The position numbers and the translations under genes were made by a program. The notes beneath the pieces are model-generated. The model was not told the origin of the DNA. It saw only the letters and a list, made by a program, of their open reading frames with translations, and did not search any database. A stretch of DNA of 5,497 bases from positions 1 to 5,497 of the forward strand of contig CAIXPV010000110.1 of assembly GCA_903921405.1 (NCBI GenBank). The letters run 5' to 3'. Source of the stretch: an uncultured Actinomycetes bacterium (GTDB lineage: Bacteria; Actinomycetota; Actinomycetes; Nanopelagicales; Nanopelagicaceae). This document shows, piece by piece, positions 1-5,477 of the stretch; positions within the stretch are counted from its first letter, which is position 1, and each line of letters opens with the position of its first letter.

Positions 1-69
1 TTATAAGTTCGAAGCACCCTAAATTCTTGACGATCAGTCATAAATCAAGCCTACTCATGCACGACGCCC

Positions 70-89
70 AAAAACCCGCAATTGGGGTT
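70..89 (-). terminator. Possible weak terminator after the metallopeptidase gene
   Basis: On the minus strand AACCC (89-85) pairs with GGGTT (77-73) across a 7-nt loop, and a run of five T (74-70) overlaps the end of the stem. It lies about 35 nt past the stop at 125. The 5-bp stem is short, so this is tentative. I see no coding sequence in 1-124. Confidence 0.4.
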
Positions 90-124
90 CGAGTCCCTTA
101 TTCGTAAGGAGAGCGTGACGAAAA

Positions 125-1438
125 CTAGATCTGTAAGTCCAAATATGGAGCAGCTACCGTTTGCATCCAATTGTCATAATCATCATTAAAGACCTTCTTA
201 AAGGCATCTTTGTAGTTATCGCCATTCTTGATTGTGACCATCCAGTCATGAATTTTATTGTAGTCATTTGAATTATAAAGTGCTTCAAGGATTAGTTCTC
301 CAACTGAATAACCCAATGCATTGTTGAAAGTAAACTCCGAATTTGAGTCAACTTTCTTCAGCCATTCCACCCATTCGAGCGTAGTAAATTTTGAAAGTGC
401 AGGAAAATCACTCTTTAAACCCTGCAGACTAACTTTTCTCTGTGCAGAGCTGCTCCAGTATTTGTGAGAAAAAGTGAAACCGAGATAATTAGCTTGCCCT
501 TCAGCAAACCAATTTGGCAATTCACGCATCCTGTACCCCATTAATCCAAGTTGATAAACATGAATTGATTCATGGTAAGCAATCGTGTAATCCCTTTGGT
601 TCCAAACAAATTGTGAGCCCAAAAGTTGTCCAAAGTGGAAAGTACCATCTGGTTCTACCATGGAGCCGTAACCGCAATGAGACATTGGATTTGGTTGGCA
701 ATGACTTCCGCCCCACCAATCATCGGGCATTTTTGAAGCCAATGATGTGGCCTGATCCCACCACCAATCGTGGTCGGTCTCATTCATTACTAGGAATGTA
801 ACGGGGCGGGGGTTTACATAAAGATTTGAAAGAAGCGTAATTGGTTCCTGATATGCAGCCTGTAATTTGTCGGCCGCTGTTTTATTTGCATTTGGACTAT
901 AAATGAAATTTAGCTTTTGGATCACTTCTGGTTTCAGAGTTGAAAGAGCTTTAAGAATTGCGAATTGCGTCTCTTGCCATTTTCCAAGGGGAACCTCAGT
1001 TGGCGAAGGCGAAGGCGTTGGCGAAGGCGTTGGCGAAGGCGTTGGCGAAGGCGTGGGTGTTGGTGTTGGTGTTGGTGTTGGTGTTATTAACTGAACACGG
1101 AATCCAACACCTGGACCTGATGAAAACTTTGGTGCTCCTATTGCATCTGCCAAGTAAGTCCAAGGATTAGGCAATGGATCTTTATCTTTCAACTTAAGGA
1201 ATTGAGCAAATAAACCTTTGGTTCCCATAACTTTTGTGCAGGAAATCCCAAAAACATTTATCTGATATGTACCTTTAGGAAACTTAACACCAACAATAAT
1301 TTCGTTTGTGGTTACTTTGTAATTGCCACAGCTTGGTGTTTGCAGCCCTGCGGCAAATACTGAATATGAAGAAATTGGAATCAGAGCAAGAGTCAGGGCA
1401 ACGAGAATGGCCTTTTGGATTCTCTCCCTCATTCGCAT
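125..1438 (-). CDS. Secreted gluzincin-like metallopeptidase with Pro-rich linker
   Basis: A 437-residue exported protein. Residues 1-30 form a signal peptide: Arg/Lys-rich start, hydrophobic core near 11-21, likely cleavage around FAA at 28-30. Residues 31-118 form an N-terminal domain of unknown function with Cys37 and Cys67. Residues 119-147 are a Thr/Pro then Ser/Pro linker. The C-terminal domain holds HESIH at 289-293, an HExxH zinc motif, and Glu313 in WFAEG. The 20-residue step from His293 to Glu313 matches thermolysin, so His289, His293 and Glu313 are the predicted zinc ligands and Glu290 the catalytic base. A GYSVGELILEAL helix near 376-387 resembles peptidase MA-type proteins. Cys247 and Cys255 could pair. 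Substrate is unknown; a role in extracellular proteolysis is inferred. Start: ATG at 1438 fits a leaderless promoter. Met3 is possible but fits the promoter spacing less well. There is no Shine-Dalgarno. The gene lies 56 nt after the other secreted-protein gene. Confidence 0.85.
   Translation of the reverse strand: MRMRERIQKAILVALTLALIPISSYSVFAAGLQTPSCGNYKVTTNEIIVGVKFPKGTYQINVFGISCTKVMGTKGLFAQFLKLKDKDPLPNPWTYLADAIGAPKFSSGPGVGFRVQLITPTPTPTPTPTPSPTPSPTPSPTPSPSPTEVPLGKWQETQFAILKALSTLKPEVIQKLNFIYSPNANKTAADKLQAAYQEPITLLSNLYVNPRPVTFLVMNETDHDWWWDQATSLASKMPDDWWGGSHCQPNPMSHCGYGSMVEPDGTFHFGQLLGSQFVWNQRDYTIAYHESIHVYQLGLMGYRMRELPNWFAEGQANYLGFTFSHKYWSSSAQRKVSLQGLKSDFPALSKFTTLEWVEWLKKVDSNSEFTFNNALGYSVGELILEALYNSNDYNKIHDWMVTIKNGDNYKDAFKKVFNDDYDNWMQTVAAPYLDLQI
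998..1084 (-). repeat. Thr/Pro-Ser/Pro linker microsatellite
   Basis: This tract encodes residues 119-147 of the metallopeptidase-like protein. Its first part is a 6-bp repeat (ACACCA on the minus strand) giving Thr-Pro. The second is a 12-bp repeat (CCTTCGCCAACG) giving Pro-Ser-Pro-Thr. Both unit lengths are multiples of three, so gain or loss of units would keep the frame and only change linker length. Pro/Thr/Ser linkers of this kind commonly separate domains in secreted enzymes and are often glycosylated in actinobacteria; glycosylation here is inference. Confidence 0.9.
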
Positions 1439-1473
1439 TCATTAAGGGTAAGTGTTGAGGCTAAATTTGTCAT
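1439..1473 (-). promoter_or_regulatory. Predicted leaderless promoter of the metallopeptidase gene
   Basis: Minus strand: ATGACA (1473-1468; five of six bases match TTGACA), a 17-bp spacer, then TACCCT (1450-1445; fits the TANNNT form of the -10 box). Exactly 6 nt separate the -10 from the ATG at 1438, so transcription would start at or next to the start codon. No purine-rich ribosome binding site lies upstream. The same layout occurs before the gene at 2697, which is the main support. A second perfect TTGACA at 1498-1493 overlaps the upstream stop codon but has no convincing -10 at the right distance. Confidence 0.6.
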
Positions 1474-1494
1474 TGACTTTTTCTTGAACCCCTG

Positions 1495-2697
1495 TCAACC
1501 GAATGCTCTTATCGGCCGAACTGAGCTGGCATTTGTTTCATCACTTGTATAATTAAGACCTGCATAAACTAGTTGTTGCCACGAGCCATATACGGGCGCA
1601 AGGGATGAACTCCAGTATGAGGTGACCGAGAAATCACCAACCACACTATTCTGCTTGAGCATCAGATTGACCTCATCGGCTGATGGAAGGTACCAATCGG
1701 TCTTGCCCCCACCCTTGTAATTGCGAACTAAATTAGCAACTCCTCTCATGCATGATGCAAGCATTAAATCTGTGTTTACTTTGCCTGAACCAACTGCCTC
1801 ACTATTTCTTTTAATAGAATCGGGGTCAGTGATCGATGTTGCAAGCAAGGTGTCACCGAGTGAACACCATTGTGTATACGGATCAAAATAACCGCCAGCC
1901 CACGTAGCCGGAGCAACTTCTAAGTACTGTCCCCATGGCTGTGGTGTTGGGGAAATGTAGAAGACGATGCCACCACCCGGACCGATGTTTCCTACTCTGC
2001 ATTTTCCATCTGCAGGGCATGGCGAAAGTGTGGCTCTATACACCGCCACTTTATCTGCCTCTAACTTTGTTGCCGCTGCTTGCTCGGCAGCAAACTTATC
2101 GGCTGTTAACTTATCTGCGGCAGCTTTTGCATCTGCTGCGACTTTGTCGGCTATGGTTTTATCGGCTGCAGCTTTTGCATCTGCTGCGACTTTGTCGGCT
2201 ATAGCTTTATCTGCGGCAGCTTTTGCATCTGCTGCGACTTTGTCGGCTATAGCTTTATCTGCGGCAGCTTTTGCATCTGCTGCGACTCTATCGGCTATTG
2301 CTTTCTCCGCTGCAGCTTTTGCATCTCCTGCGACTTTGTCGGCTATGGCTTTCTCCGCTGCAAGCTTGTCAGTAGCGGCTTTAGCTTCAGTAGCTTTTGC
2401 ATCAGCGGCTAATTTTTCTGCAGCAGCTTTTGCATCAGCGGCTAATTTTTCTGCAGCAGCTTTTGCATCAGCGGCCGCCTTGGCTGTAACGGTTGGATCA
2501 ATGACGCCCTTATTCCACACTAACTTCTTACCCGATTTTATACATGTATAAATCTTGTTTTGATACGCAACTTTCTGCTGATAAATCTTGCACGCACTTC
2601 CCGGAATAATCTTTTGCACAGAAATAGCCGCGGTTGGAATCAGGGTTAGGGCAAGTGCAATGAGAAAACCCTTGTTAATGCTGCCCTTGACGCGCAT
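1495..2697 (-). CDS. Secreted repeat-stalk protein with DUF1566-like C-terminal domain
   Basis: A 400-residue exported protein. Residues 1-27 form a signal peptide (basic start, hydrophobic core about 11-25). Residues 33-64 form a small module with Cys36 and Cys52 ending in SGKKLVWNKG, a string I associate with freshwater actinobacterial secreted proteins. Residues 71-218 are almost entirely Ala, Lys, Asp and Glu, with 11-residue and 16-residue tandem repeats, and should form a long helix similar in composition to the TolA stalk. Residues 226-400 carry GPGGGIVFY (239-247), DWYLPSADEV (334-343), YWSSS (361-365) and a terminal RPIRAF, the usual signature of the DUF1566/Lcl C-terminal domain. 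Cys227, 233, 278 and 316 may form disulphides. No sortase or lipobox anchor is visible, so attachment to the cell is unclear. Function is unknown; a surface or adhesion role is inferred from architecture. The ATG at 2697 was chosen because it fits a leaderless promoter; no Shine-Dalgarno is present. Confidence 0.85.
   Translation of the reverse strand: MRVKGSINKGFLIALALTLIPTAAISVQKIIPGSACKIYQQKVAYQNKIYTCIKSGKKLVWNKGVIDPTVTAKAAADAKAAAEKLAADAKAAAEKLAADAKATEAKAATDKLAAEKAIADKVAGDAKAAAEKAIADRVAADAKAAADKAIADKVAADAKAAADKAIADKVAADAKAAADKTIADKVAADAKAAADKLTADKFAAEQAAATKLEADKVAVYRATLSPCPADGKCRVGNIGPGGGIVFYISPTPQPWGQYLEVAPATWAGGYFDPYTQWCSLGDTLLATSITDPDSIKRNSEAVGSGKVNTDLMLASCMRGVANLVRNYKGGGKTDWYLPSADEVNLMLKQNSVVGDFSVTSYWSSSLAPVYGSWQQLVYAGLNYTSDETNASSVRPIRAFG
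2116..2355 (-). repeat. Five tandem 48-bp repeats (16-residue units)
   Basis: Five near-identical units encode residues 115-194 of the stalk protein, each a variant of DKAIADKVAADAKAAA. Units three and four are identical as protein and the others differ at one to three positions. A degenerate sixth unit follows (195-210). Close DNA identity between neighbours points to recent duplication or slippage. The unit is in frame, so copy number can change without breaking the gene. Each unit has three Asp or Glu and three Lys residues, so the stalk is nearly charge-neutral. Confidence 0.92.
2410..2475 (-). repeat. Two tandem 33-bp repeats (11-residue units)
   Basis: Two identical AADAKAAAEKL units at residues 75-85 and 86-96 of the stalk protein, followed by a partial third (AADAK). 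The eleven-residue period is the hendecad spacing of some right-handed coiled coils, whereas the adjacent repeat block has a 16-residue period. The two units are also almost identical as DNA. Confidence 0.9.
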
Positions 2698-2732
2698 TCC
2701 ATAATCGTAATGGGGAAACTTGAAACTGTCAT
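2698..2732 (-). promoter_or_regulatory. Predicted leaderless promoter of the stalk-protein gene
   Basis: Minus strand: ATGACA (2732-2727), a 17-bp spacer, TACGAT (2709-2704), then 6 nt to the ATG at 2697. Spacing is identical to that before the gene starting at 1438, and both share CAATGACA at exactly the same distance from the ATG plus a TTACNNTTA block over the -10. There is no Shine-Dalgarno, so translation from a leaderless mRNA is the simplest reading. Confidence 0.62.
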
Positions 2733-2823
2733 TGGTGCCTAGAGTTAAATTAATATCTTTTTCTCTTAGAAGCGTTGGATAAGTAAAATGTGAGGCTCGA
2801 TGAATTGGCTGCTGAATCCAAAG

Positions 2824-2856
2824 AAAAAGGGCTGAGGTAGTTAGCCCCAGCCCTTT
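2824..2856 (-). terminator. Intrinsic terminator after the NTF2-like gene
   Basis: Inverted repeat with a 9-bp stem (AAAGGGCTG at 2826-2834 against CAGCCCTTT at 2848-2856), extended by two G-C pairs after one mismatch. On the minus strand the hairpin runs into TTTTT (2828-2824) and then CTTT. It lies about 20 nt past the stop codon at 2879. It would end transcripts of the NTF2-like gene, and of pckG if the two are co-transcribed, and insulates the secreted-protein pair downstream. Confidence 0.85.
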
Positions 2857-2878
2857 AATTGAGTTCTTTATCTAACTC

Positions 2879-3253
2879 TTATGCGTGCTCTCCGCCTGTG
2901 TGTGCGAATACCTTGCACGTAATCTGCCAGCGACCTTCAAGGATTGACAGTGTGAAGTAATCGGTAAATGAAAGAGTTCCCCAAAATCCTACTTCTTTCA
3001 CCGTGGCAACAGCAACAGTTTTATCAATTTGAATGTCAGTGATGTTTGCAGTCAGTTGACCTGCATCTCCTGGAGATCCAACCATAAGGCCTACAAAACC
3101 TTCTTTGTCCAAGTCATAGTCGGTACCACCCATAGTGCCAAACCAGCGTGCGTTTGCGTGAAACGCTTCGTTTAATTTAGCAGCATCGCCCTTACCTGCA
3201 CCATCTATATAAAGATTGATCAATCTTGTAATCTCTTCACGATCTTTATTCAT
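2879..3253 (-). CDS. NTF2-like (SnoaL/lumazine-binding-like) protein
   Basis: A 124-residue cytoplasmic protein with no signal peptide or membrane segment. The order of features fits a single NTF2-like alpha+beta cone fold: an N-terminal helix (ITRLINLYIDGAGKGDAAKL, 8-27), an AFHANARW strand (30-37), and the paired C-terminal strands FTDYFTLSILEGRWQI (96-111) followed by CKVFAH (113-118). This arrangement is typical of the 'putative lumazine-binding' (DUF3828/Lumazine_bd_2-type) and SnoaL-like groups, which include small-molecule-binding proteins and a few isomerases. The sequence alone does not indicate ligand or reaction. Start at 3253 is supported by AAGGAG 8 nt upstream. The gene lies 90 nt downstream of pckG on the same strand and is followed by a strong terminator. 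No functional tie to pckG is evident. Confidence 0.85.
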   Translation of the reverse strand: MNKDREEITRLINLYIDGAGKGDAAKLNEAFHANARWFGTMGGTDYDLDKEGFVGLMVGSPGDAGQLTANITDIQIDKTVAVATVKEVGFWGTLSFTDYFTLSILEGRWQITCKVFAHTGGEHA

Positions 3254-3261
3254 ATCTCTCT

Positions 3262-3267
3262 CTCCTT
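3262..3267 (-). promoter_or_regulatory. Shine-Dalgarno of the NTF2-like gene
   Basis: AAGGAG (3267-3262, minus strand), 8 nt before the ATG at 3253, within a purine run. This fixes the start codon and contrasts with the two leaderless secreted-protein genes downstream. Confidence 0.85.
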
Positions 3268-3277
3268 AGATAATTGA

Positions 3278-3306
3278 ATCGTAGATTTCTAACGCCCGTT
3301 AATGTA
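3278..3306 (-). promoter_or_regulatory. Weak candidate promoter of the NTF2-like gene
   Basis: TACGAT (3283-3278, minus strand) fits TANNNT and equals the -10 of the stalk-protein gene, but the hexamer 17 bp upstream (TACATT) is a poor -35. The spacer holds the near-palindrome AACGCCCGTT (3291-3300). Co-transcription from pckG is an equally good explanation because no clear terminator separates the two genes. Confidence 0.25.
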
Positions 3307-3343
3307 GTGCCATCGGTTGTTTTTGTGAATAGGCCTTAAGGAA

Positions 3344-5143
3344 CTAGTGAGCGCCAATGACTTTGGAGCGTAGTTTTTCTAACTCAATGCTCATTTCAAT
3401 AGGGAGCTTTGGACCAATGGTTGTGAACCATTCATCGATCAGCGGAAGTTCACTGTTCCATTCGTTGGTATCTACGTGCAGCGCTGCTGCCATGTCTGCG
3501 GCGCTGACATCTAGACCCTCGACATCGACTGCACCAGGACTTGGCGCAAAACCCAGTGGAGTTTCAACTGCATCTGCAGTGCCTTCAATTCTTTCAATCG
3601 CCCACTTAAGAATGCGGCTATTTTCACCGTATCCAGGCCATAAGAATTTGCCACCCTCGCCTCGGCGGAACCAGTTAACATAGAAAATCTTCGGCAATTT
3701 ATCGGGTGAAGATTTCTTACCAATTTCAACCCAGTGATTTATATAGTCACCAACGTGATAACCAATAAAAGGCAACATCGCAAATGGATCTCTGCGAACA
3801 ACGCCTACTTGACCAGTTGCAGCAGCTGTTGTTTCTGATGAAAGCGTTGCACCCATAAATACTCCGTGGTTCCAATCGCGAGATTGAACAACTAAAGGAA
3901 TCGTTGTTTTACGGCGACCGCCTAGAAATATTGCAGAAATTGGAACACCGGTTGGGCTCTGCCACTCTGGTGCGATGATTGGACATTGGTCGGCTGGTGT
4001 ACAAAAACGTGAGTTTGCATGTGATGAAAGTTCGCCATTATCTGGAGTCCAGCTTTGGCCCTTCCAATCAGTTAAATGTGCTGGCGGTGTATCAGTCATA
4101 CCCTCCCACCAGATGTCACCATCGTCTGTGAGTGCGACGTTAGTAAAGATTGAGTTTCCCTTTTCAATCGTGCGCATGGCATTTGCATTGGTGTTCCAGC
4201 CGGTGCCAGGTGCTACGCCAAAGAATCCAAATTCAGGGTTTGTTGCATACAGGCGGCCGTCATCGCCAAAGCGCATCCAGGCAATGTCATCGCCGAGAGT
4301 CTCAACTTTCCAGCCTTTAATAGTTGGATCCAACATTGCAAGGTTTGTTTTGCCGCACGCAGATGGAAAGGCAGCGGCGACATAGTGAACGTTTCCACTT
4401 GGTGGAGTGAGTTTGAGAATCAGCATGTGTTCTGCAAGCCAGCCTTCGTCGCGCCCTATAACCGATGCAATACGAAGTGAATAGCACTTTTTACCGAGCA
4501 AAGCATTGCCACCATAGCCCGAACCGTAGGACCAGATAGTTCGCTCTTCGGGAAACTGCACGATGTATTTGGTGTCATTACATGGCCAGGCAACATCCTT
4601 TTCGCCTTCTGCAAGTGGCGCACCAACTGAATGCAGAGCTTTCACAAAGTGGCCATCAGTACCGAGTGCATTGAGGGCATCGGTACCCATTCGGGCCATG
4701 ATTCGCATTGAGGCAACAACATATGCACTATCTGTAATTTGCACGCCGAACATTGGGTGCACTGAATCAATTGGTCCCATGCAAAATGGAATGACATACA
4801 TGGTGCGGCCCTGCATCGATCCCCTATACAGATCGGTCATAATATTTTTCATATCACTAGGGGCCATCCAGTTATTAGTTGGCCCAGCATCGGATTCATT
4901 GACTGAACAGATAAATGTTCTATCTTCTACTCGGGCAACATCGTTTGGATTAGATGCACACCAGAAAGAGTTAGGTTTCTTCTTAAGTCGTACTAAGGTT
5001 CCGGCATTTACTAATTCACCGGTAATCCGCGTCCACTCTTCGTCAGAGCCATCACAGATATAAATATCATCAGGTTGCGTTAACTCTGCAACTTCTTTGA
5101 TCCATGCAGATAGCCCAGCGTGCTTAACATTTTGAATCGTCAT
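3344..5143 (-). CDS. pckG: Phosphoenolpyruvate carboxykinase (GTP)
   Basis: Cytoplasmic enzyme interconverting oxaloacetate + GTP with PEP + GDP + CO2, the entry step of gluconeogenesis and a PEP/oxaloacetate node reaction. At 599 residues it has the normal length of the GTP-dependent family. Positions are counted from the ATG at 5143. Family motifs appear in order: YRGSMQGRTMYV (106-117, substrate loop), YGSGYGGNALLGKKC (206-220, with metal/substrate lysines), HMLIL (239-243, metal-binding His), the P-loop FPSACGKTN with the signature Cys (259-267), GDDIAW (284-289, metal aspartates), NPEFGFFGVAPGT (302-314), NSRFCTPADQCP (377-388), GGRRKTTIPLV (408-418), and NWFRRGEGGKFLWPGYGEN near 490-508 for guanine binding. 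No key residue is missing. The frame is open upstream to a TTG at 5248, but ATG 5143 has GGAGAG 5 nt before it and matches the family N terminus, so the extra 35 residues are not used. Confidence 0.97.
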   Translation of the reverse strand: MTIQNVKHAGLSAWIKEVAELTQPDDIYICDGSDEEWTRITGELVNAGTLVRLKKKPNSFWCASNPNDVARVEDRTFICSVNESDAGPTNNWMAPSDMKNIMTDLYRGSMQGRTMYVIPFCMGPIDSVHPMFGVQITDSAYVVASMRIMARMGTDALNALGTDGHFVKALHSVGAPLAEGEKDVAWPCNDTKYIVQFPEERTIWSYGSGYGGNALLGKKCYSLRIASVIGRDEGWLAEHMLILKLTPPSGNVHYVAAAFPSACGKTNLAMLDPTIKGWKVETLGDDIAWMRFGDDGRLYATNPEFGFFGVAPGTGWNTNANAMRTIEKGNSIFTNVALTDDGDIWWEGMTDTPPAHLTDWKGQSWTPDNGELSSHANSRFCTPADQCPIIAPEWQSPTGVPISAIFLGGRRKTTIPLVVQSRDWNHGVFMGATLSSETTAAATGQVGVVRRDPFAMLPFIGYHVGDYINHWVEIGKKSSPDKLPKIFYVNWFRRGEGGKFLWPGYGENSRILKWAIERIEGTADAVETPLGFAPSPGAVDVEGLDVSAADMAAALHVDTNEWNSELPLIDEWFTTIGPKLPIEMSIELEKLRSKVIGAH

Positions 5144-5148
5144 TGATT

Positions 5149-5154
5149 CTCTCC
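5149..5154 (-). promoter_or_regulatory. Shine-Dalgarno of pckG
   Basis: GGAGAG (5154-5149, minus strand) ends 5 nt before the ATG at 5143. It decides the start in favour of the 599-residue product over a TTG-initiated 634-residue form whose extra N terminus has no resemblance to the family. Confidence 0.85.
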
Positions 5155-5169
5155 GATGCTTGTTGCACA

Positions 5170-5199
5170 ATGCTAAGTCGCTACCTATCGGTATGCCTA
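5170..5199 (-). promoter_or_regulatory. Candidate pckG promoter with a palindrome in the spacer
   Basis: Minus strand: TAGGCA (5199-5194; four of six match TTGACA), 18-bp spacer, TAGCAT (5175-5170; fits TANNNT). Start of transcription would fall near 5163, giving a leader of about 20 nt that includes the Shine-Dalgarno. The spacer holds the near-palindrome TACCTATCGGTA (5182-5193, 10 of 12 positions symmetric), placed where a repressor or spacer-binding activator could act. Regulation by carbon source would suit pckG but is inference. Confidence 0.35.
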
Positions 5200-5251
5200 A
5201 TTGGCTTCTGTCTACTTCATCACAAGCGCTGTTCATCAGGCAGAACAAGGC

Positions 5252-5279
5252 GGATTACTTCCGAGTACTCGTAATTTCC
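5252..5279. repeat. Inverted repeat upstream of pckG
   Basis: GGATTAC (5252-5258) faces GTAATTTCC (5271-5279), a 7-bp pairing with a two-base bulge. The 8-bp palindrome GAGTACTC (5263-5270) lies in the loop. It sits about 110 nt before the pckG start and 24 nt after the stop of the small gene. There is no T-tract on the minus strand, so it is not a standard terminator. It could be an operator, an mRNA end structure for the small gene, or chance. Confidence 0.3.
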
Positions 5280-5302
5280 CGGCTTTGATTTATAACTTAA
5301 CT

Positions 5303-5449
5303 TTACTTCTTCGTATAACCCTTTGGACACACTGGCTTGAGAGCAGTTACCTTTTTGGTCAACTTACCTTTAACGCAGGTAATGGTGATCAACTTCTTTG
5401 CTGCGGCGGCAAAGAGAATGGAGTACAGCATGTCGCGGAGCAGGGCCAT
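5303..5449 (-). CDS. Small two-cysteine protein, 48 residues, unknown function
   Basis: ATG at 5449 to TAA at 5303; an in-frame TAA lies 27 nt before the ATG, so the gene is complete. The first part (MALLRDMLYSILFAAAAKK) has a short hydrophobic stretch at about 8-17 that could be a weak signal peptide or membrane segment. The rest is very basic (TCVKGKLTKKV, then CPKGYTKK at the end) with Cys25 and Cys41. From memory, TCVKGK...VTA..P.CP.GY is a recurring tail on secreted proteins of freshwater actinobacteria; this copy is almost the module alone. Lysine-rich coding sequence with consistent reading through to a natural stop, and the match to that module, support a real gene. No Shine-Dalgarno is visible; a second ATG at residue 7 is an alternative start. 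Function is unknown. It could be a remnant of a longer gene. Confidence 0.6.
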   Translation of the reverse strand: MALLRDMLYSILFAAAAKKLITITCVKGKLTKKVTALKPVCPKGYTKK

Positions 5450-5465
5450 TTTGGGACGAGGTGTA

Positions 5466-5477
5466 ATAAAATTTTAT
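5466..5477 (-). promoter_or_regulatory. AT-rich palindrome with possible -10 for the small gene
   Basis: ATAAAATTTTAT is a perfect 12-bp palindrome and contains TAAAAT (5476-5471, minus strand), a good -10 match about 21 nt before the ATG at 5449. The corresponding -35 would fall at or beyond the end of the window, so the promoter cannot be confirmed. Confidence 0.35.

Noticed and set aside
84..98. GGTTCGAGTCC, identical to a tRNA T-arm core.
   Set aside because: The T-stem has only three Watson-Crick pairs plus a wobble, no 5' strand pairs with the would-be acceptor end, and no D-arm or anticodon arm is found upstream. The bases are better explained by the weak terminator hairpin. A tRNA remnant cannot be fully excluded.
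903..1170. Plus-strand frames opposite the Thr/Pro linker, encoding Gly-Glu-Gly-Val or Ala-Lys-Ala-Leu repeats.
   Set aside because: They arise from the microsatellite on the opposite strand and have no coding support.
2116..2475. Possible CRISPR-like array because of regularly spaced direct repeats.
   Set aside because: The repeats are contiguous, with no unique spacers, and are in-frame coding units of a secreted protein.
1967..2551. Long plus-strand open frame opposite the stalk repeats.
   Set aside because: It is the antisense of Ala/Lys/Asp codons in a tandem repeat, which leaves the opposite frame free of stops. The product is a low-complexity Ala/Ser/Phe repeat with no recognisable domain.
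3357..5063. Several plus- and minus-strand frames inside pckG.
   Set aside because: All overlap the strongly supported pckG frame, and none shows a recognisable domain.
5144..5248. N-terminal extension of pckG from a TTG start.
   Set aside because: No ribosome binding site precedes it, the 35 residues do not resemble family N termini, and it runs through the predicted promoter and Shine-Dalgarno of the ATG start.
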